NCBI RefSeq assembly: GCF_030682515.1 | Contig: NZ_JAUXOD010000008.1 | Coordinates: 1 to 43,641 of the forward strand | Length of the DNA: 43,641 nt | Reading direction: 5' to 3' | DNA from: Hoeflea sp. | GTDB taxonomy: Bacteria > Pseudomonadota > Alphaproteobacteria > Rhizobiales > Rhizobiaceae | Shown: positions 27,635-36,150 of the stretch, one piece after another | How positions within the stretch are numbered: the stretch's first letter is position 1 | How the letters are laid out: every line of letters begins with the position of its first letter | The notes under the pieces: model-generated | What the model was told of the DNA's origin: nothing | Seen by the model: only the letters and a program-made list of their open reading frames with translations | Database searches by the model: none | Made by a program: the position numbers and the translations under genes

Positions 27635-29283
27635 GAGTTTTCCCCCGGGCTGGACCGCTGGCTGCGGGTGCGGAAGTTCCGGCCGGCGCGCCGCCAGGCG
27701 CCATCGGACGCCATCATTTCGTTAAGGAGGCCTTCGCGCAGCCCCCTGTCGGCGACCCGCATGCGCTCGGACGGCCAGCGCTTGCGGATCGATTGCAGGA
27801 TCGCGCAGCCGGCCAGCACCAGGTCGGCCCTGTCGGCGCCGATGCAGGGATTGGCGGCGCGGGCCTCGAAATCCCAGGACAGCAGCCGGTCGAGCATGCG
27901 GTCGACCTCGCCATTGGACAGCCACAGCCCGTCGACCTTGCGTCGGTCGTAGCGCGGCAGATCGAGATGCAGCCCGGCCAGCGTGGTCACCGTGCCGGAG
28001 GTGCCCAGGAGGTGGATGCGGCGGTCGCCGAGGCCTGAAAAGGCGGGCAGTGCCGGCGGATTGAAGCCGGCCAGCATCGCATCGACCTCCTCGACCATGG
28101 CCGCGAACACCTCGGGCGTCACCAGGCAGCCGCCATGGCGCTCGGACAGGGTGACGACGCCGACCGGCAGCGAGGTCCAGGCCTTGATATGGTCGGCCAG
28201 GCGATTGGTGCGGCTCTCGGTCAGATCGATCATGGCGATTTCCGAGGAGCCGCCGCCAATGTCGAACAGAACCAGGCCATCGGTGTCGCGACCGACAAGC
28301 GAGGAACAGCCCGCCACCGCGAGCCGCGCTTCGGTCTCCCGCGTGACGATCTCGAGCTTCAGGCCGGTTTCCGCCTCGACCCGCTCCAGGAACGCCGCGC
28401 CGTTCTCAGCCTGGCGGCAGGCCTCGGTGGCAATCAGCCGCTGGATGCGGACAGGTCTGTTCTTCAGCTTGCCGGCACAGATCTTCAGCGCCTCGACGGC
28501 GCGCTCCATGGCGTCGTCGGACAAGCGGCCGGTGGCGTCGAGCCCCTCTCCGAGCCTCACGATGCGGGAGAAGGCGTCGACGACGCGGAACTGGCCCGGC
28601 CGCGTCGGCTGGGCGATCAGCAGGCGGCAATTGTTGGTGCCGAGATCGAGCGCCGCATAGAGATCATCCGCCGACCGCCGGACCGCGGGCGCCATTGCCC
28701 CGAACGCCCCGCTTGCAGAGGGCGCTGCCGTCACCGCGGCGGACGCATGGCCCGAGCCCTCGGGTTGGGCGACCGGCCGGATCTGACCGGGCGCCTTTTG
28801 CGGCGCGAGCGGCCTGCCCTGGATTTCACGGCCTGACTTGCGCCGCCGGCGGCGGCCCTTCTTCTCGCCAGGCTTGCCGTTCCGCGCGCCGCCGGGCCTG
28901 CCGCCCTCGACCTCGCCGTGGGCGCCGCTCTGGCGGCCGCCCTGCGCGTCTGCGGCCAGGGCTGAAGCGCCGCCGGCCTGAGCTTTTGCGGCCGGCGCAG
29001 GGTTGTTGGCGGTGTCGGATTTGTGCGCGGTTTTTCTCCGCCGCCGCCTGCGGCGTCCCGCCGGCGCGGCGGCGGAGTCATGGCTGGCGGATATGCTGGC
29101 AGGACCATGGCCGGATGGCGCGCCATCCGAACCGGAGCCTGAATCCGCGGGGTCCCCGCGTTTCCGTTCCACACCCTCCGTCGCTGCCTTGCCGGCGCGC
29201 CCGGACGGTCCTTCACCTGCCAGTGATACCCCCGCGTTTGGCGTTTCGCCGTCCCGAAGGTCTGTCACGGTCTGTCCTGTCAT
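27631..29283 (-). CDS. Ppx/GppA family phosphatase with basic N-terminal extension
   Basis: A protein of about 550 residues. Residues 208-510 form the Ppx/GppA fold: [14 protein letters not shown] (phosphate 1 loop), [32 protein letters not shown] (phosphate 2 loop). The family hydrolyses exopolyphosphate or guanosine pentaphosphate. The first 200 residues are disordered and contain two arginine blocks, at about 77-84 and 144-149, that could bind nucleic acid or polyphosphate. The start at 29283 is uncertain because no clear ribosome-binding site is seen and the frame remains open upstream. It is translationally coupled to rlmE. Confidence 0.88.
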   Translation of the reverse strand: MTGQTVTDLRDGETPNAGVSLAGEGPSGRAGKAATEGVERKRGDPADSGSGSDGAPSGHGPASISASHDSAAAPAGRRRRRRRKTAHKSDTANNPAPAAKAQAGGASALAADAQGGRQSGAHGEVEGGRPGGARNGKPGEKKGRRRRRKSGREIQGRPLAPQKAPGQIRPVAQPEGSGHASAAVTAAPSASGAFGAMAPAVRRSADDLYAALDLGTNNCRLLIAQPTRPGQFRVVDAFSRIVRLGEGLDATGRLSDDAMERAVEALKICAGKLKNRPVRIQRLIATEACRQAENGAAFLERVEAETGLKLEIVTRETEARLAVAGCSSLVGRDTDGLVLFDIGGGSSEIAMIDLTESRTNRLADHIKAWTSLPVGVVTLSERHGGCLVTPEVFAAMVEEVDAMLAGFNPPALPAFSGLGDRRIHLLGTSGTVTTLAGLHLDLPRYDRRKVDGLWLSNGEVDRMLDRLLSWDFEARAANPCIGADRADLVLAGCAILQSIRKRWPSERMRVADRGLREGLLNEMMASDGAWRRAGRNFRTRSQRSSPGENS

Positions 29284-29475
29284 GCGCGGCGCGCCAGATG
29301 GCTCGCAATCGCGCTTCACGGTTTGTCGTTGGACAAAGATTAGCAAAGCGGCGCGCAGAACGCAAAATTCTTTTTGGCAGGCCGACCGGCCTCGTTCGCC
29401 TGTCGCCGGCGGGCCGACACCGGGATCGCGCGCGTCTGGCCAAGCGGCCCCGCGAAAAAAACGCGCAGACGGTGT

Positions 29476-29504
29476 TTGCATCCCTGTAGTTTATTGGTTA
29501 TAAG
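29476..29504 (+). promoter_or_regulatory. Putative promoter for tRNA-Gln
   Basis: TTGCAT (29476-29481), 17 bases, then TATAAG (29499-29504). The expected start is about 30 bases before the tRNA. Confidence 0.55.
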
Positions 29505-29543
29505 CCGCCGCGCTGCCCCGGAAATTTCCGGTTCGGCCATCGT

Positions 29544-29617
29544 TGGGGAATAGGTTAACGGTAGACCCACGGACTCTGACTCCGTTAGTCCTGGTTCGAA
29601 TCCAGGTTCCCCAGCCA
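29544..29617 (+). tRNA. tRNA-Gln (anticodon CTG)
   Basis: The acceptor stem TGGGGAA (29544-29550) pairs with TTCCCCA (29607-29613), followed by discriminator G and encoded CCA (29615-29617). The D-arm region holds GGTTAACGGTAGA, the anticodon loop is CTCTGAC with anticodon CTG, and the T-arm is CCTGGTTCGAATCCAGG. The weak U-A first pair and G discriminator are glutamine identity features. Accessory DNA begins directly after the 3' end, so this gene may mark an integration site. Confidence 0.95.
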
Positions 29618-29732
29618 CCACTCTTAAGTTATTGATATATATGGTTTTTCCACCCAAGTAGTGGCGACATGTCAATGGCTTGTGAGCCTTCCTCGCAAAC
29701 AGAGACCGAATTTCTGTCCTATTATCGGCCCT

Positions 29733-29781
29733 GAATCGCCGAAAGTCTCAGTCGGCCAATTCGGGGCTGACAGTTTGCCAA
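29733..29781 (+). repeat. 49-base direct repeat, copy 1
   Basis: Begins GAATCGCCGAAAGTCTCAGT and ends CAGTTTGCCAA. It matches copy 2 at 30006-30054 in 48 of 49 positions (A versus T at position 11). On the minus strand it encodes the last codons and stop of the small open frame 29748-29954. Confidence 0.9.
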
Positions 29782-29954
29782 ATGACCATCTGCACTGCAT
29801 CGGCAAATTCTTGTTTGATGCCACCGAATTGCGGGAACAGAGACTGGTTCGCAGCAGCAAGTCCGAATTCGAAGCAAGAATGCCCAGCCAATCCTCCCAG
29901 ACTTTTCGCTGCTCTGCTTTTCCTGCCGGAATTGCGCCGATTTTTCAGCGACAT
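29748..29954 (-). CDS. Possible small protein downstream of recombinase
   Basis: A 68-residue open frame beginning MSLKNRRNSGRKSRAAKSL, with a basic N-terminus and a QFGGIKQEFADAVQMVIWQT segment near the end. The start lacks a strong ribosome-binding site. Its final ten codons (WQTVSPELAD) are duplicated in the second direct-repeat copy, in frame with a stop. I believe similar sequence often trails this class of recombinase gene, but that is memory rather than a search result, and it may be element end sequence rather than a gene. Confidence 0.3.
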   Translation of the reverse strand: MSLKNRRNSGRKSRAAKSLGGLAGHSCFEFGLAAANQSLFPQFGGIKQEFADAVQMVIWQTVSPELAD

Positions 29955-30005
29955 GGAAATCCGGGATTCCGGCTGAGACGCAATGCGAGCCTCCCTATTG
30001 GCTCG

Positions 30006-30054
30006 GAATCGCCGATAGTCTCAGTCGGCCAATTCGGGGCTGACAGTTTGCCAA
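30006..30054 (+). repeat. 49-base direct repeat, copy 2
   Basis: Second copy of the repeat at 29733-29781, with one mismatch, 273 bases away and just past the recombinase 3' end. Within each copy GTCGGCC and GGCTGAC form an imperfect inverted repeat. Confidence 0.9.
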
Positions 30055-30106
30055 GAGCTGTTGCTCCGGAGCATCAAGTTCTTGAGGTCGTGGGTTTTGG
30101 GGCTGA

Positions 30107-31828
30107 TTAAAGCGCAGCAATGATGTGGCGCTGGGCCTGCCAGTCCGATGGAAGGGGGTTAATGCCAAGCCATTTTGCGGTGAGCCCGGCGGGCTGATCA
30201 CCCTGTACGATCTGCTTCACAATTTCGGGAGCGAGGAAGGCCAGGTCGATGACCTGCATGATCCTACGCTTTGACAGGCCTTCGCTTTCGGCGATCTCTT
30301 CGAAAGTTTCGCCGCTTTTGATCGCATCGTAATACCGATGCGCTTTGGCAATGCTGCGGATGAGGGTGGCATCGATCGACTGCGATGTCTCGGCTCCGAT
30401 CACGAGTTTCGTTTCGACCCCACGCTTTCTGAACTGGAACGGCAGTTCGAATGTTCGCGAATCCGGGTTTAGCTCATCTTCCGATATTGCCATTGCATCT
30501 GCGAGTGCCTCCGGCGAAAGACTGATCTCGATCGCACCCGGCCTAATGGTTGCCTGTTCGATGCAAGACAAGATTGCGCTCGCGTCCTTCGTGCCGGACT
30601 GCGCGCCGAGCAGATCAAGCTGGCTACCTATCTTCGAGATCGCATCAGTTGTTGGATTGATCAGCAGATTGACCGGAAGCCGATCTCGTACATGGCATAT
30701 GATTGCCCTGCCGATCTGATCTTCAAGTGCCTTGGCTGGGAGGCGCCAGCCGCCAGACTTCTTCTGGTTCTCCTCATTGCCAGCCCCGCCGATCAGCCGA
30801 CTGGAGATATAGTAACGGTGGCGCGTTCCATTTTTGTTGGTATGGGTGGGTGTGAGCTTGTCGCCCGTTTCATCGACAAGCTTGCCGGCAAGTAGGCTGA
30901 TGGTTGCTCGTCGTCCCCTCCCCTTGCCGCGCTTTCTGGCGCCAGCTTCCTTCAGATGCGCCTGGACCTGCTCCCAGAGATCCAGTTCGACGATAGCCGG
31001 GTGCTGTCCTTCGTGAATTGCATCCTTGTGCCGGATTCGTCCGGCATAGACCGGATTGGTCAGCAGGTAATGTAGCGTTGCTCGTTCGATCGAGAACCCA
31101 GCGGCGCGCGGTGCGCTCGCAGACATGGCAGCGTCGGCTAACAGCGCGACGGGTTGTCCGTTGCTCTTCTCCAGCTTTCCGACCTTTGCCTTCCCACGCA
31201 GCCCGAGCCGTTTCGCATGATACATGACCGCGACGAGCGAGCGATGCTGAAGATAGAGATCATAAAGCGTCCTGACCGTCTCGGCTTCTTCCGGCACGAT
31301 TTTCAACGTCCGACCATCAGGCTCGTAACCGAGGGGGATGGTGCCGCCCATCCAGAGCCCCTTCTTCTTTGATGCTGCGATCTTGTCCCGAATCCGCTCC
31401 GCCGTGACTTCGCGTTCGAACTGCGCGAACGAGAGAAGCACATTGAGCGTCAGGCGTCCCATGATGGTGGCCGTGTTGAAGGATTGGGTGACAGACACGA
31501 AGGATGCATCGGCTGCATCAAGGTGATCGACCAGCTTGGCAAAATCGGCAAGCGATCTCGTCAGCCGGTCGATCTTGTAGACAACAATCTGATCGACCAG
31601 CCCTTCATCGACATGCTGAAGCAGTTTCTTGAGCCCTGCCCGTTCCAAGGTACCGCCAGAAATACCGCCATCATCATAGTGCTCCGGCAACGCCACCCAG
31701 CCTTCATGCTTCTGACTTGCGATATAGGCGGCACAGGCTTCTCTTTGAGCATGGAGGGAGTTGAACTCCTGATCCAACCCCTCCTCCGAGGACTTTCTTG
31801 TGTAGATGGCGCAGCGGATCTTCTTCAT
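30107..31828 (-). CDS. Large serine recombinase
   Basis: A 573-residue site-specific recombinase. Residues 1-150 are the resolvase/invertase catalytic domain (YTRKSSEEG with nucleophile Ser13 or Ser14; KIDRLTRSLADF; LLSFAQFEREVTAERI). A recombinase domain follows (LLTNPVYAGRIRHKD region). The usual cysteine zinc ribbon is absent; that region reads TPTHTNKNGTRHRYYIS. The C-terminus carries a helix-turn-helix-like stretch (FEEIAESEGLSKRRIMQVID). It starts seven bases after the DUF2924 stop and is the third gene of a DUF3489-DUF2924-recombinase operon near tRNA-Gln, so it is probably the integrase of a mobile island. Confidence 0.92.
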   Translation of the reverse strand: MKKIRCAIYTRKSSEEGLDQEFNSLHAQREACAAYIASQKHEGWVALPEHYDDGGISGGTLERAGLKKLLQHVDEGLVDQIVVYKIDRLTRSLADFAKLVDHLDAADASFVSVTQSFNTATIMGRLTLNVLLSFAQFEREVTAERIRDKIAASKKKGLWMGGTIPLGYEPDGRTLKIVPEEAETVRTLYDLYLQHRSLVAVMYHAKRLGLRGKAKVGKLEKSNGQPVALLADAAMSASAPRAAGFSIERATLHYLLTNPVYAGRIRHKDAIHEGQHPAIVELDLWEQVQAHLKEAGARKRGKGRGRRATISLLAGKLVDETGDKLTPTHTNKNGTRHRYYISSRLIGGAGNEENQKKSGGWRLPAKALEDQIGRAIICHVRDRLPVNLLINPTTDAISKIGSQLDLLGAQSGTKDASAILSCIEQATIRPGAIEISLSPEALADAMAISEDELNPDSRTFELPFQFRKRGVETKLVIGAETSQSIDATLIRSIAKAHRYYDAIKSGETFEEIAESEGLSKRRIMQVIDLAFLAPEIVKQIVQGDQPAGLTAKWLGINPLPSDWQAQRHIIAAL

Positions 31829-31835
31829 GGTCGAT

Positions 31836-32285
31836 CTACCCCAAGCCGAAAAATCGTGGCCCCGACCAGTGAGCATCAGTAATTTTTTTGGCGATGGCGC
31901 TCAGAGAGCGATAGCGTTTGCCATCCATCTGGAAGCCATCCTCCAGAACCTCGACCTGATAGGTTCGGCCGTTCCACTCCCGGACCAGATGCGTTCCGGG
32001 CCTGAGAGCGGATTGACGCGATGGCTTCGACCGGCTGCCTACATCAGATGGTTTTTGACCCGCCTTCAAAGCAGCTTTGAGGACCTTTCTAACGGCTCCT
32101 GAATGACCTCCATGGGCTTTGATCTGTGCCTCATAGGCGAGTGCACTGCGCATGAACTGGACCGAGACGTATTTGAGCGACTGACTGCTGATTGTTCGCC
32201 GCCACTCATCGATGCAGGCCTCACGGGACATGGCCCCAAAGCGAGCGGTATCGACCAGTTCCCCTGCCCTTACTGCCCGGCTCAT
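31836..32285 (-). CDS. DUF2924 domain protein
   Basis: A 149-residue basic protein. The C-terminal half has the DUF2924 signature LRPGTHLVREWNGRTYQVEV, then GKRYRSLSAIAKKITDAHWS and GPRFFGL. The family regularly accompanies this type of serine recombinase and DUF3489 in alphaproteobacteria; it may be a recombination directionality or DNA-binding factor, but no function is established. Its ATG overlaps the DUF3489 stop by four bases and the recombinase follows after seven. Confidence 0.87.
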   Translation of the reverse strand: MSRAVRAGELVDTARFGAMSREACIDEWRRTISSQSLKYVSVQFMRSALAYEAQIKAHGGHSGAVRKVLKAALKAGQKPSDVGSRSKPSRQSALRPGTHLVREWNGRTYQVEVLEDGFQMDGKRYRSLSAIAKKITDAHWSGPRFFGLG

Positions 32286-32638
32286 GACGACGATCCTGTC
32301 GAAGCGACATTATCTTCTTCCGGCTTCGCACTGATCGCGTAGACCAACTCGCCGCTCTTCGGCGACTTCGAGGTCGAGACTTCATGGCCTCGTTTGCGCA
32401 GTCCAGAGATCGCAGCTCGCACCGTATGCGCTTGCCATCCTAGTTTTTGGGTGACCGTCGAAATCCGGGCGCCGTTCGGTTTGGACAGAAGTGTTACCAG
32501 CTGATCCTGCTTGGTCTTCGCTCCTGATATGCCGGACCTTGCAGATTTGGTCGCGCGCGCCGTTTTTTGGACACCGGCCGACGCCGCACCGGCGACGGTA
32601 TTCTCATCTGCAGCGTTCTCGATTTCTTGAATAGTCAC
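32282..32638 (-). CDS. DUF3489 domain protein
   Basis: A 118-residue protein. Residues 1-45 are Ala/Ser/Lys-rich and probably disordered. Residues 45-105 form a winged-helix-like unit (KQDQLVTLLSKPNGARISTV, WQAHTVRAAISGLRKRGHEV) typical of DUF3489, which suggests DNA binding. I place the start at GTG 32638 because GGAG is six bases upstream; an in-frame GTG at 32650 lies inside a hairpin stem. It is the first gene of the recombinase operon and a long hairpin abuts its ribosome-binding site. Confidence 0.83.
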   Translation of the reverse strand: MTIQEIENAADENTVAGAASAGVQKTARATKSARSGISGAKTKQDQLVTLLSKPNGARISTVTQKLGWQAHTVRAAISGLRKRGHEVSTSKSPKSGELVYAISAKPEEDNVASTGSSS

Positions 32639-32647
32639 TTTAATCTC

Positions 32648-32690
32648 CACTCAGTTTCGAGGGCTAGGACATCTGGCCTCGCACTGAGTG
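32648..32690 (-). promoter_or_regulatory. Hairpin abutting the DUF3489 ribosome-binding site
   Basis: CACTCAGT..CGAGG (32648-32662) pairs with CCTCG.ACTGAGTG (32677-32690): 8 bp plus 5 bp with a small internal mismatch, and a 14-base loop. In the minus-strand transcript the stem ends in GTG directly followed by GAG, so the GGAG ribosome-binding site is partly inside the stem. It could limit translation, bind DUF3489 as an operator, or be a recombination site. Confidence 0.55.
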
Positions 32691-32980
32691 AAGCCCGCGC
32701 TGCGGGCGGGGTCAGCCGCTGACGTTCATCCGCCGACCCGACGGCAGCAATGCTTGCTTGGGAGAGGAAGTCCAGCGGCAACATCAGCGTTGGCAAGAAT
32801 GGCGTTGCTGGAAGGAAGACTGCGCGCGACGCGGAGATATATCCGTCAGAAGCCTCATGGCTGATGACCGGATTGGGGCCGTCAGTAGACCGTCTGCTTT
32901 GAGGGGCTCAAGAGAGAATAGCAACCGGATGCTGTCACCGCTCACCGCTGGTCCGAGTTACTGCCTGGGATTTCCTTGCC
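32691..32980. other. Intergenic gap, no intact gene seen
   Basis: Contains a GCCCGC-GCT-GCGGGC hairpin at 32692-32706 and short open frames without ribosome-binding sites. The sequence after 32903 is in frame with the HNH remnant but shows no recognisable motif. Confidence 0.4.
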
Positions 32981-33186
32981 ATTTGCTACCACCCCGACGA
33001 TATGTGCTCGCACGCTTATCTGGTGACGGCGCACCTTGACGACAACCCGGTCATAATGACCCGCGGAATCTATGGGCGTTCTGCCAGCGGTGCCACATCC
33101 ATGACCGGCCCGAGCATTTGCGGCGCCGACGACTGGCCTTTCTCATGACACGGGAGCTGGGCGACCTGTTTGACGGCCAGTACTAG
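32981..33186 (+). pseudogene. HNH-nuclease-like remnant, frameshifted
   Basis: Two frames together spell an HNH-type C-terminus. The first reads LVTAHLDDNPV up to about 33052. The second, starting at 33055, reads NDPRNLWAFCQRCHIHDRPE and then RRLAFLMTRELGDLFDGQY with a stop at 33184-33186. Adding one A near 33053 would join them as NPVNNDPRNL, the usual pattern, so a single-base deletion explains the break. The zinc-binding CQRCH is present, but the upstream part that should hold the other cysteine pair is not recognisable and no start is evident. Confidence 0.55.
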
Positions 33187-33201
33187 ATGCTATGATTCTC
33201 G

Positions 33202-35949
33202 TCACAGCTTCTGGCTAAGAGATTTGTACAATTTCCGAGGATCCCCGGGATTCGGGACGAAAGTAAAGCGGTCGCAATATTGGTCGATCGCGTTCATGAC
33301 GCCGAGCAGCGCCGGCGCTGTGAAGGCCAGAGCCTGGCCTGTTCCCCAGTGACTGGTGAAGTTTGCAACGATCGTCGCCATGTTGGCGTTCAAGCCTGCC
33401 TCCTGAGCGGGTTCGAGAATAAGGGAGCCCCCCGCCTTGTGGAGTTTCACGGCGGCGTCGATCGCACCGAGGAATTCCCCCGCCAGCTGCTTGTTGTCAT
33501 TGAAGGCGACGTCCACAGGTACGGGGATGCGCAGCTTGCTGATGAGATCGCTCAGCCGGTATTCGAGATACTGCCGGACTCCCTCTTTGGCGAAGTCAGC
33601 CTGTCCGGCCTGCAGCATTGAAATTGTAAGATCACGCACCTTGTTCACCGCGCCGGCTTGCGGCAGCACCGCGAACTGAGGGTTGCCTTCGAGCCGCTGG
33701 TGCCACCAGACGCCGGAGCCAGTGTGCTTGTTGAAGAGCTTTTCCAACATGGTGTCGTGGCTCAGCAGGATCACCTGCAGCCCGTCCGGGTTGGCCGGCC
33801 GGGCAAAGCTTTTCCGGAGCAATTCCACGAGATAGAGCTGGTGGCCCGCATCAAAGCTGGAGGTCACATCATCGAGCACGATAAACTTGGGCATCCCGCC
33901 GTACAGTGACGCGGCGGCAAGATAGAGCGCGATGGCGAAGGCATTGCGATAGCTTTCCGACAACAGCGCCTGGGGTGACAGGTCGGCCAGCCCGTGGAAC
34001 TCCTGCAGGCGGATCTGAAGATCCTCGCTGTTGGCCCGTTTGACGACCTCCGGCGTGACACCGACAAACGACATCTCCGCGAAGTTGGTCTTGAATACGG
34101 GTTCCACGGCGGCCAGACGGGCCTTGCTGATTGCCGCCTCTGCCACCCCGAAATCGTCCGAGGCCCGGTCCAGAAATGTCTTCAAACGCGACACGCGGCC
34201 GGCGCGGGCCTTCTCCCGGTCAAGGTCAGTCTGTGCGGCGTCGAGTTTGCGGAGGCTCTCTTGCATCCGGCGCGCCGCCTCAACCTTCTTCGTTACCTCA
34301 ACTGAAGACTGGGGAAGTATCTTCTCCAGCTCACGCTGCTCTTTCTCCAGCGCCGCATCCCGGGCACCCGCGCGCTCGCGCAACGTCCCCAGCCAGACGG
34401 CAAGGTCCTTGGCCTGCGCCTCGGTAAGCACCCCCTTTTGCGCCGTATCCGACAGAGCAGCGATCGGGCGCTTGGCGGCATCGGGTTCCAACAGCTTCTC
34501 AAGTCCTGTCAAGTCAGCCCAGCCCTCCTCGTTCCATTCGAGGCCCACCGCCTGCGTCGCGTCGTCGAGTGCTGTGAATGCGAAGAGCTTAATGCCGACG
34601 TGGCTGTGAAGGTCATGGGCAACTGCACTGTCGCACAGCGGGCATACACCAGCGTTCGCCCACTCTGGCAGCTCAAGAGCCTTGGCCCCCGCCTGATAGA
34701 GCTGGAGGATGACATCGCCGGCCGTCTTGGCGACGGCCTCCTCGCGGTTCTTCGCCACAATAGCCAGCTGATTGGTGCGCTCGGCATCGGGCGCCTGCAC
34801 GTTCAGCGTGACCAGTTCCTGCCGGAGCCGGACACATTCCCCGAGACGCTCCCGTTGCGGGCCGCCCTCGGCAGCCTTGACGGCTTCGATACAGGCGTCC
34901 ACGTCGAACTCACGGAACGTCTTGCCTGCGCAAAGTGCCGTCAGCGGGCCGATCTGCTCCAGTGCCGAGAAACACTTGGCGAGGCCATCGGCGAGCGACA
35001 TCGTGCCCCATTCGTCGCCCGTCAGGATCAGGTGGTCGCGTTTAAGGGCATCCCTTGCGTCATTGACGCCTTTCTGCGCGTGGGCTTGGGCTTGTGTATG
35101 GGCCTGCGCGCCGAAGTGGTTGTTGAACGCCCGCGTATTTGCCAGTGCCGCAAGGGCTTGGCGCATCCTGCTATAATCTGAGAGCCCCAGCAGACCCGCG
35201 AACGTGCGGCCCCGCGCCTGGGGTTTGGCCGCGATGAAATTTTGGAAGGTCGGCCCGTCGAGCAGCACGAACTCACGATTGAGGGACTGGAGGATGGCGT
35301 TGCCATCCCAAGTGCCGGATGCGGATACCGTTCGAGTTCCCGAGCTATCCCGCTTGACCTCGATTTCACAGGGCTGGTTCGTCACCATTTCGCGGAGCGA
35401 GAGCTTGATAGTCGCCGTCTGGGCAGGATGGAATCGGTTGAGGTAGTACTCACCGTCACGATCGCCCGGAGGGAGTTCTTCCAACCACGGCAGCCGCCCG
35501 GATATCGCATACCGGATGGCATCATATACGGATGTTTTGCCCACGCCGTTTACGGCGGAGACGCTGTTGACCTTGTCGGACTTGAACTTCAATTCAAGCG
35601 GCTTGCCCTCATTGTTTATGCCACGGAAGCCCTCAATGCTCAGACCTTCCAGAAACCAGCCAGTGGGACCGGCAACGGGCGGAACTGCCGCAGCTGTGGT
35701 TGCGCCAGTTGCAGCAGGCGTGGGCGCAGTTGTTTGCTGTGCGGCGGCGGCTTCCGCATCAAGGATCGCTTGGAACATAGCATTCCAAACGGTCGAGGAC
35801 TTATAGGTTTCATCGCGGAGGACCGTGTAGAAGGTCGTGAGCTGTGCGCTCAGGGCTGCGTCATGCAACCCGAGATGCGTTTTGAACTTGGTGAGGTTGC
35901 TCTCCAGGTCAGCATTTTCATCGAAGCCAAAGGCTGCCGTAACCGCCAT
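33202..35949 (-). CDS. Rad50/SMC-like AAA ATPase with CxxC hook
   Basis: A 915-residue protein with a split ABC-type ATPase head: Walker A VNGVGKTS near 132-140, signature-like LLSESYRNAFAIAL near 662, Walker B FIVLDDVTSSFD near 689-700, and switch His in ILLSHD near 730. Between the halves is a helical region with CPLC at 436-439, resembling a zinc hook, and a charged coiled coil (530-600). The head is preceded by a 65-residue helical domain and an Ala/Thr/Pro linker (70-95), and followed by about 170 helical residues. GGAGGG precedes the start at 35949. Such stand-alone proteins are often anti-phage or repair ATPases; which is unknown. It is divergent from the gene at 36151. Confidence 0.85.
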   Translation of the reverse strand: MAVTAAFGFDENADLESNLTKFKTHLGLHDAALSAQLTTFYTVLRDETYKSSTVWNAMFQAILDAEAAAAQQTTAPTPAATGATTAAAVPPVAGPTGWFLEGLSIEGFRGINNEGKPLELKFKSDKVNSVSAVNGVGKTSVYDAIRYAISGRLPWLEELPPGDRDGEYYLNRFHPAQTATIKLSLREMVTNQPCEIEVKRDSSGTRTVSASGTWDGNAILQSLNREFVLLDGPTFQNFIAAKPQARGRTFAGLLGLSDYSRMRQALAALANTRAFNNHFGAQAHTQAQAHAQKGVNDARDALKRDHLILTGDEWGTMSLADGLAKCFSALEQIGPLTALCAGKTFREFDVDACIEAVKAAEGGPQRERLGECVRLRQELVTLNVQAPDAERTNQLAIVAKNREEAVAKTAGDVILQLYQAGAKALELPEWANAGVCPLCDSAVAHDLHSHVGIKLFAFTALDDATQAVGLEWNEEGWADLTGLEKLLEPDAAKRPIAALSDTAQKGVLTEAQAKDLAVWLGTLRERAGARDAALEKEQRELEKILPQSSVEVTKKVEAARRMQESLRKLDAAQTDLDREKARAGRVSRLKTFLDRASDDFGVAEAAISKARLAAVEPVFKTNFAEMSFVGVTPEVVKRANSEDLQIRLQEFHGLADLSPQALLSESYRNAFAIALYLAAASLYGGMPKFIVLDDVTSSFDAGHQLYLVELLRKSFARPANPDGLQVILLSHDTMLEKLFNKHTGSGVWWHQRLEGNPQFAVLPQAGAVNKVRDLTISMLQAGQADFAKEGVRQYLEYRLSDLISKLRIPVPVDVAFNDNKQLAGEFLGAIDAAVKLHKAGGSLILEPAQEAGLNANMATIVANFTSHWGTGQALAFTAPALLGVMNAIDQYCDRFTFVPNPGDPRKLYKSLSQKL

Positions 35950-35981
35950 GCTTCCCTCCACTGTTGTTTCACTGAACAATT

Positions 35982-36063
35982 AGCGGCGAAAGTGTAACTT
36001 GTGCAACAGCAACCTTAGATGAATCAGCGAAGCTCAAAGGTATTTGGGCAACACTTTGCCGCT
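35982..36063. repeat. Long inverted repeat in divergent promoter region
   Basis: AGCGGCGAAAGTGT (35982-35995) is complementary to ACACTTTGCCGCT (36051-36063) with one unpaired base. The 55-base interior is A/T-rich. It sits between the hook ATPase gene and the gene at 36151 and could be a two-site operator for both. Confidence 0.5.
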
Positions 36064-36150
36064 CGCAGCAGGACCGCCGCTGCCACTGGGTGGTAGGCGA
36101 GGTTGGAATGTGCGACATATTCAGGAGCGTTGAGGAGAGGGGCGAGAGAA

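Larger units (their letters stand above)
29618..30106. other. Largely non-coding junction between tRNA-Gln and recombinase
   Basis: About 490 bases, richer in A and T than the chromosome to the left. It contains a 49-base direct repeat, a possible small minus-strand gene (29748-29954), and the perfect palindrome TGCTCCGGAGCA at 30062-30073. No second copy of the tRNA 3' end was noticed inside the window. Confidence 0.5.

Noticed and set aside
29340-29675. Minus-strand frame containing GEPGFEPGLTESESVG
   Set aside because: This peptide is the antisense translation of the tRNA-Gln gene, a well-known false gene.
33238-33256. GGATCCCCGGG, resembling a cloning-vector polylinker
   Set aside because: It is the coding sequence for NPGDPR at the C-terminus of the hook ATPase, in frame and with normal context, so vector contamination is not indicated.
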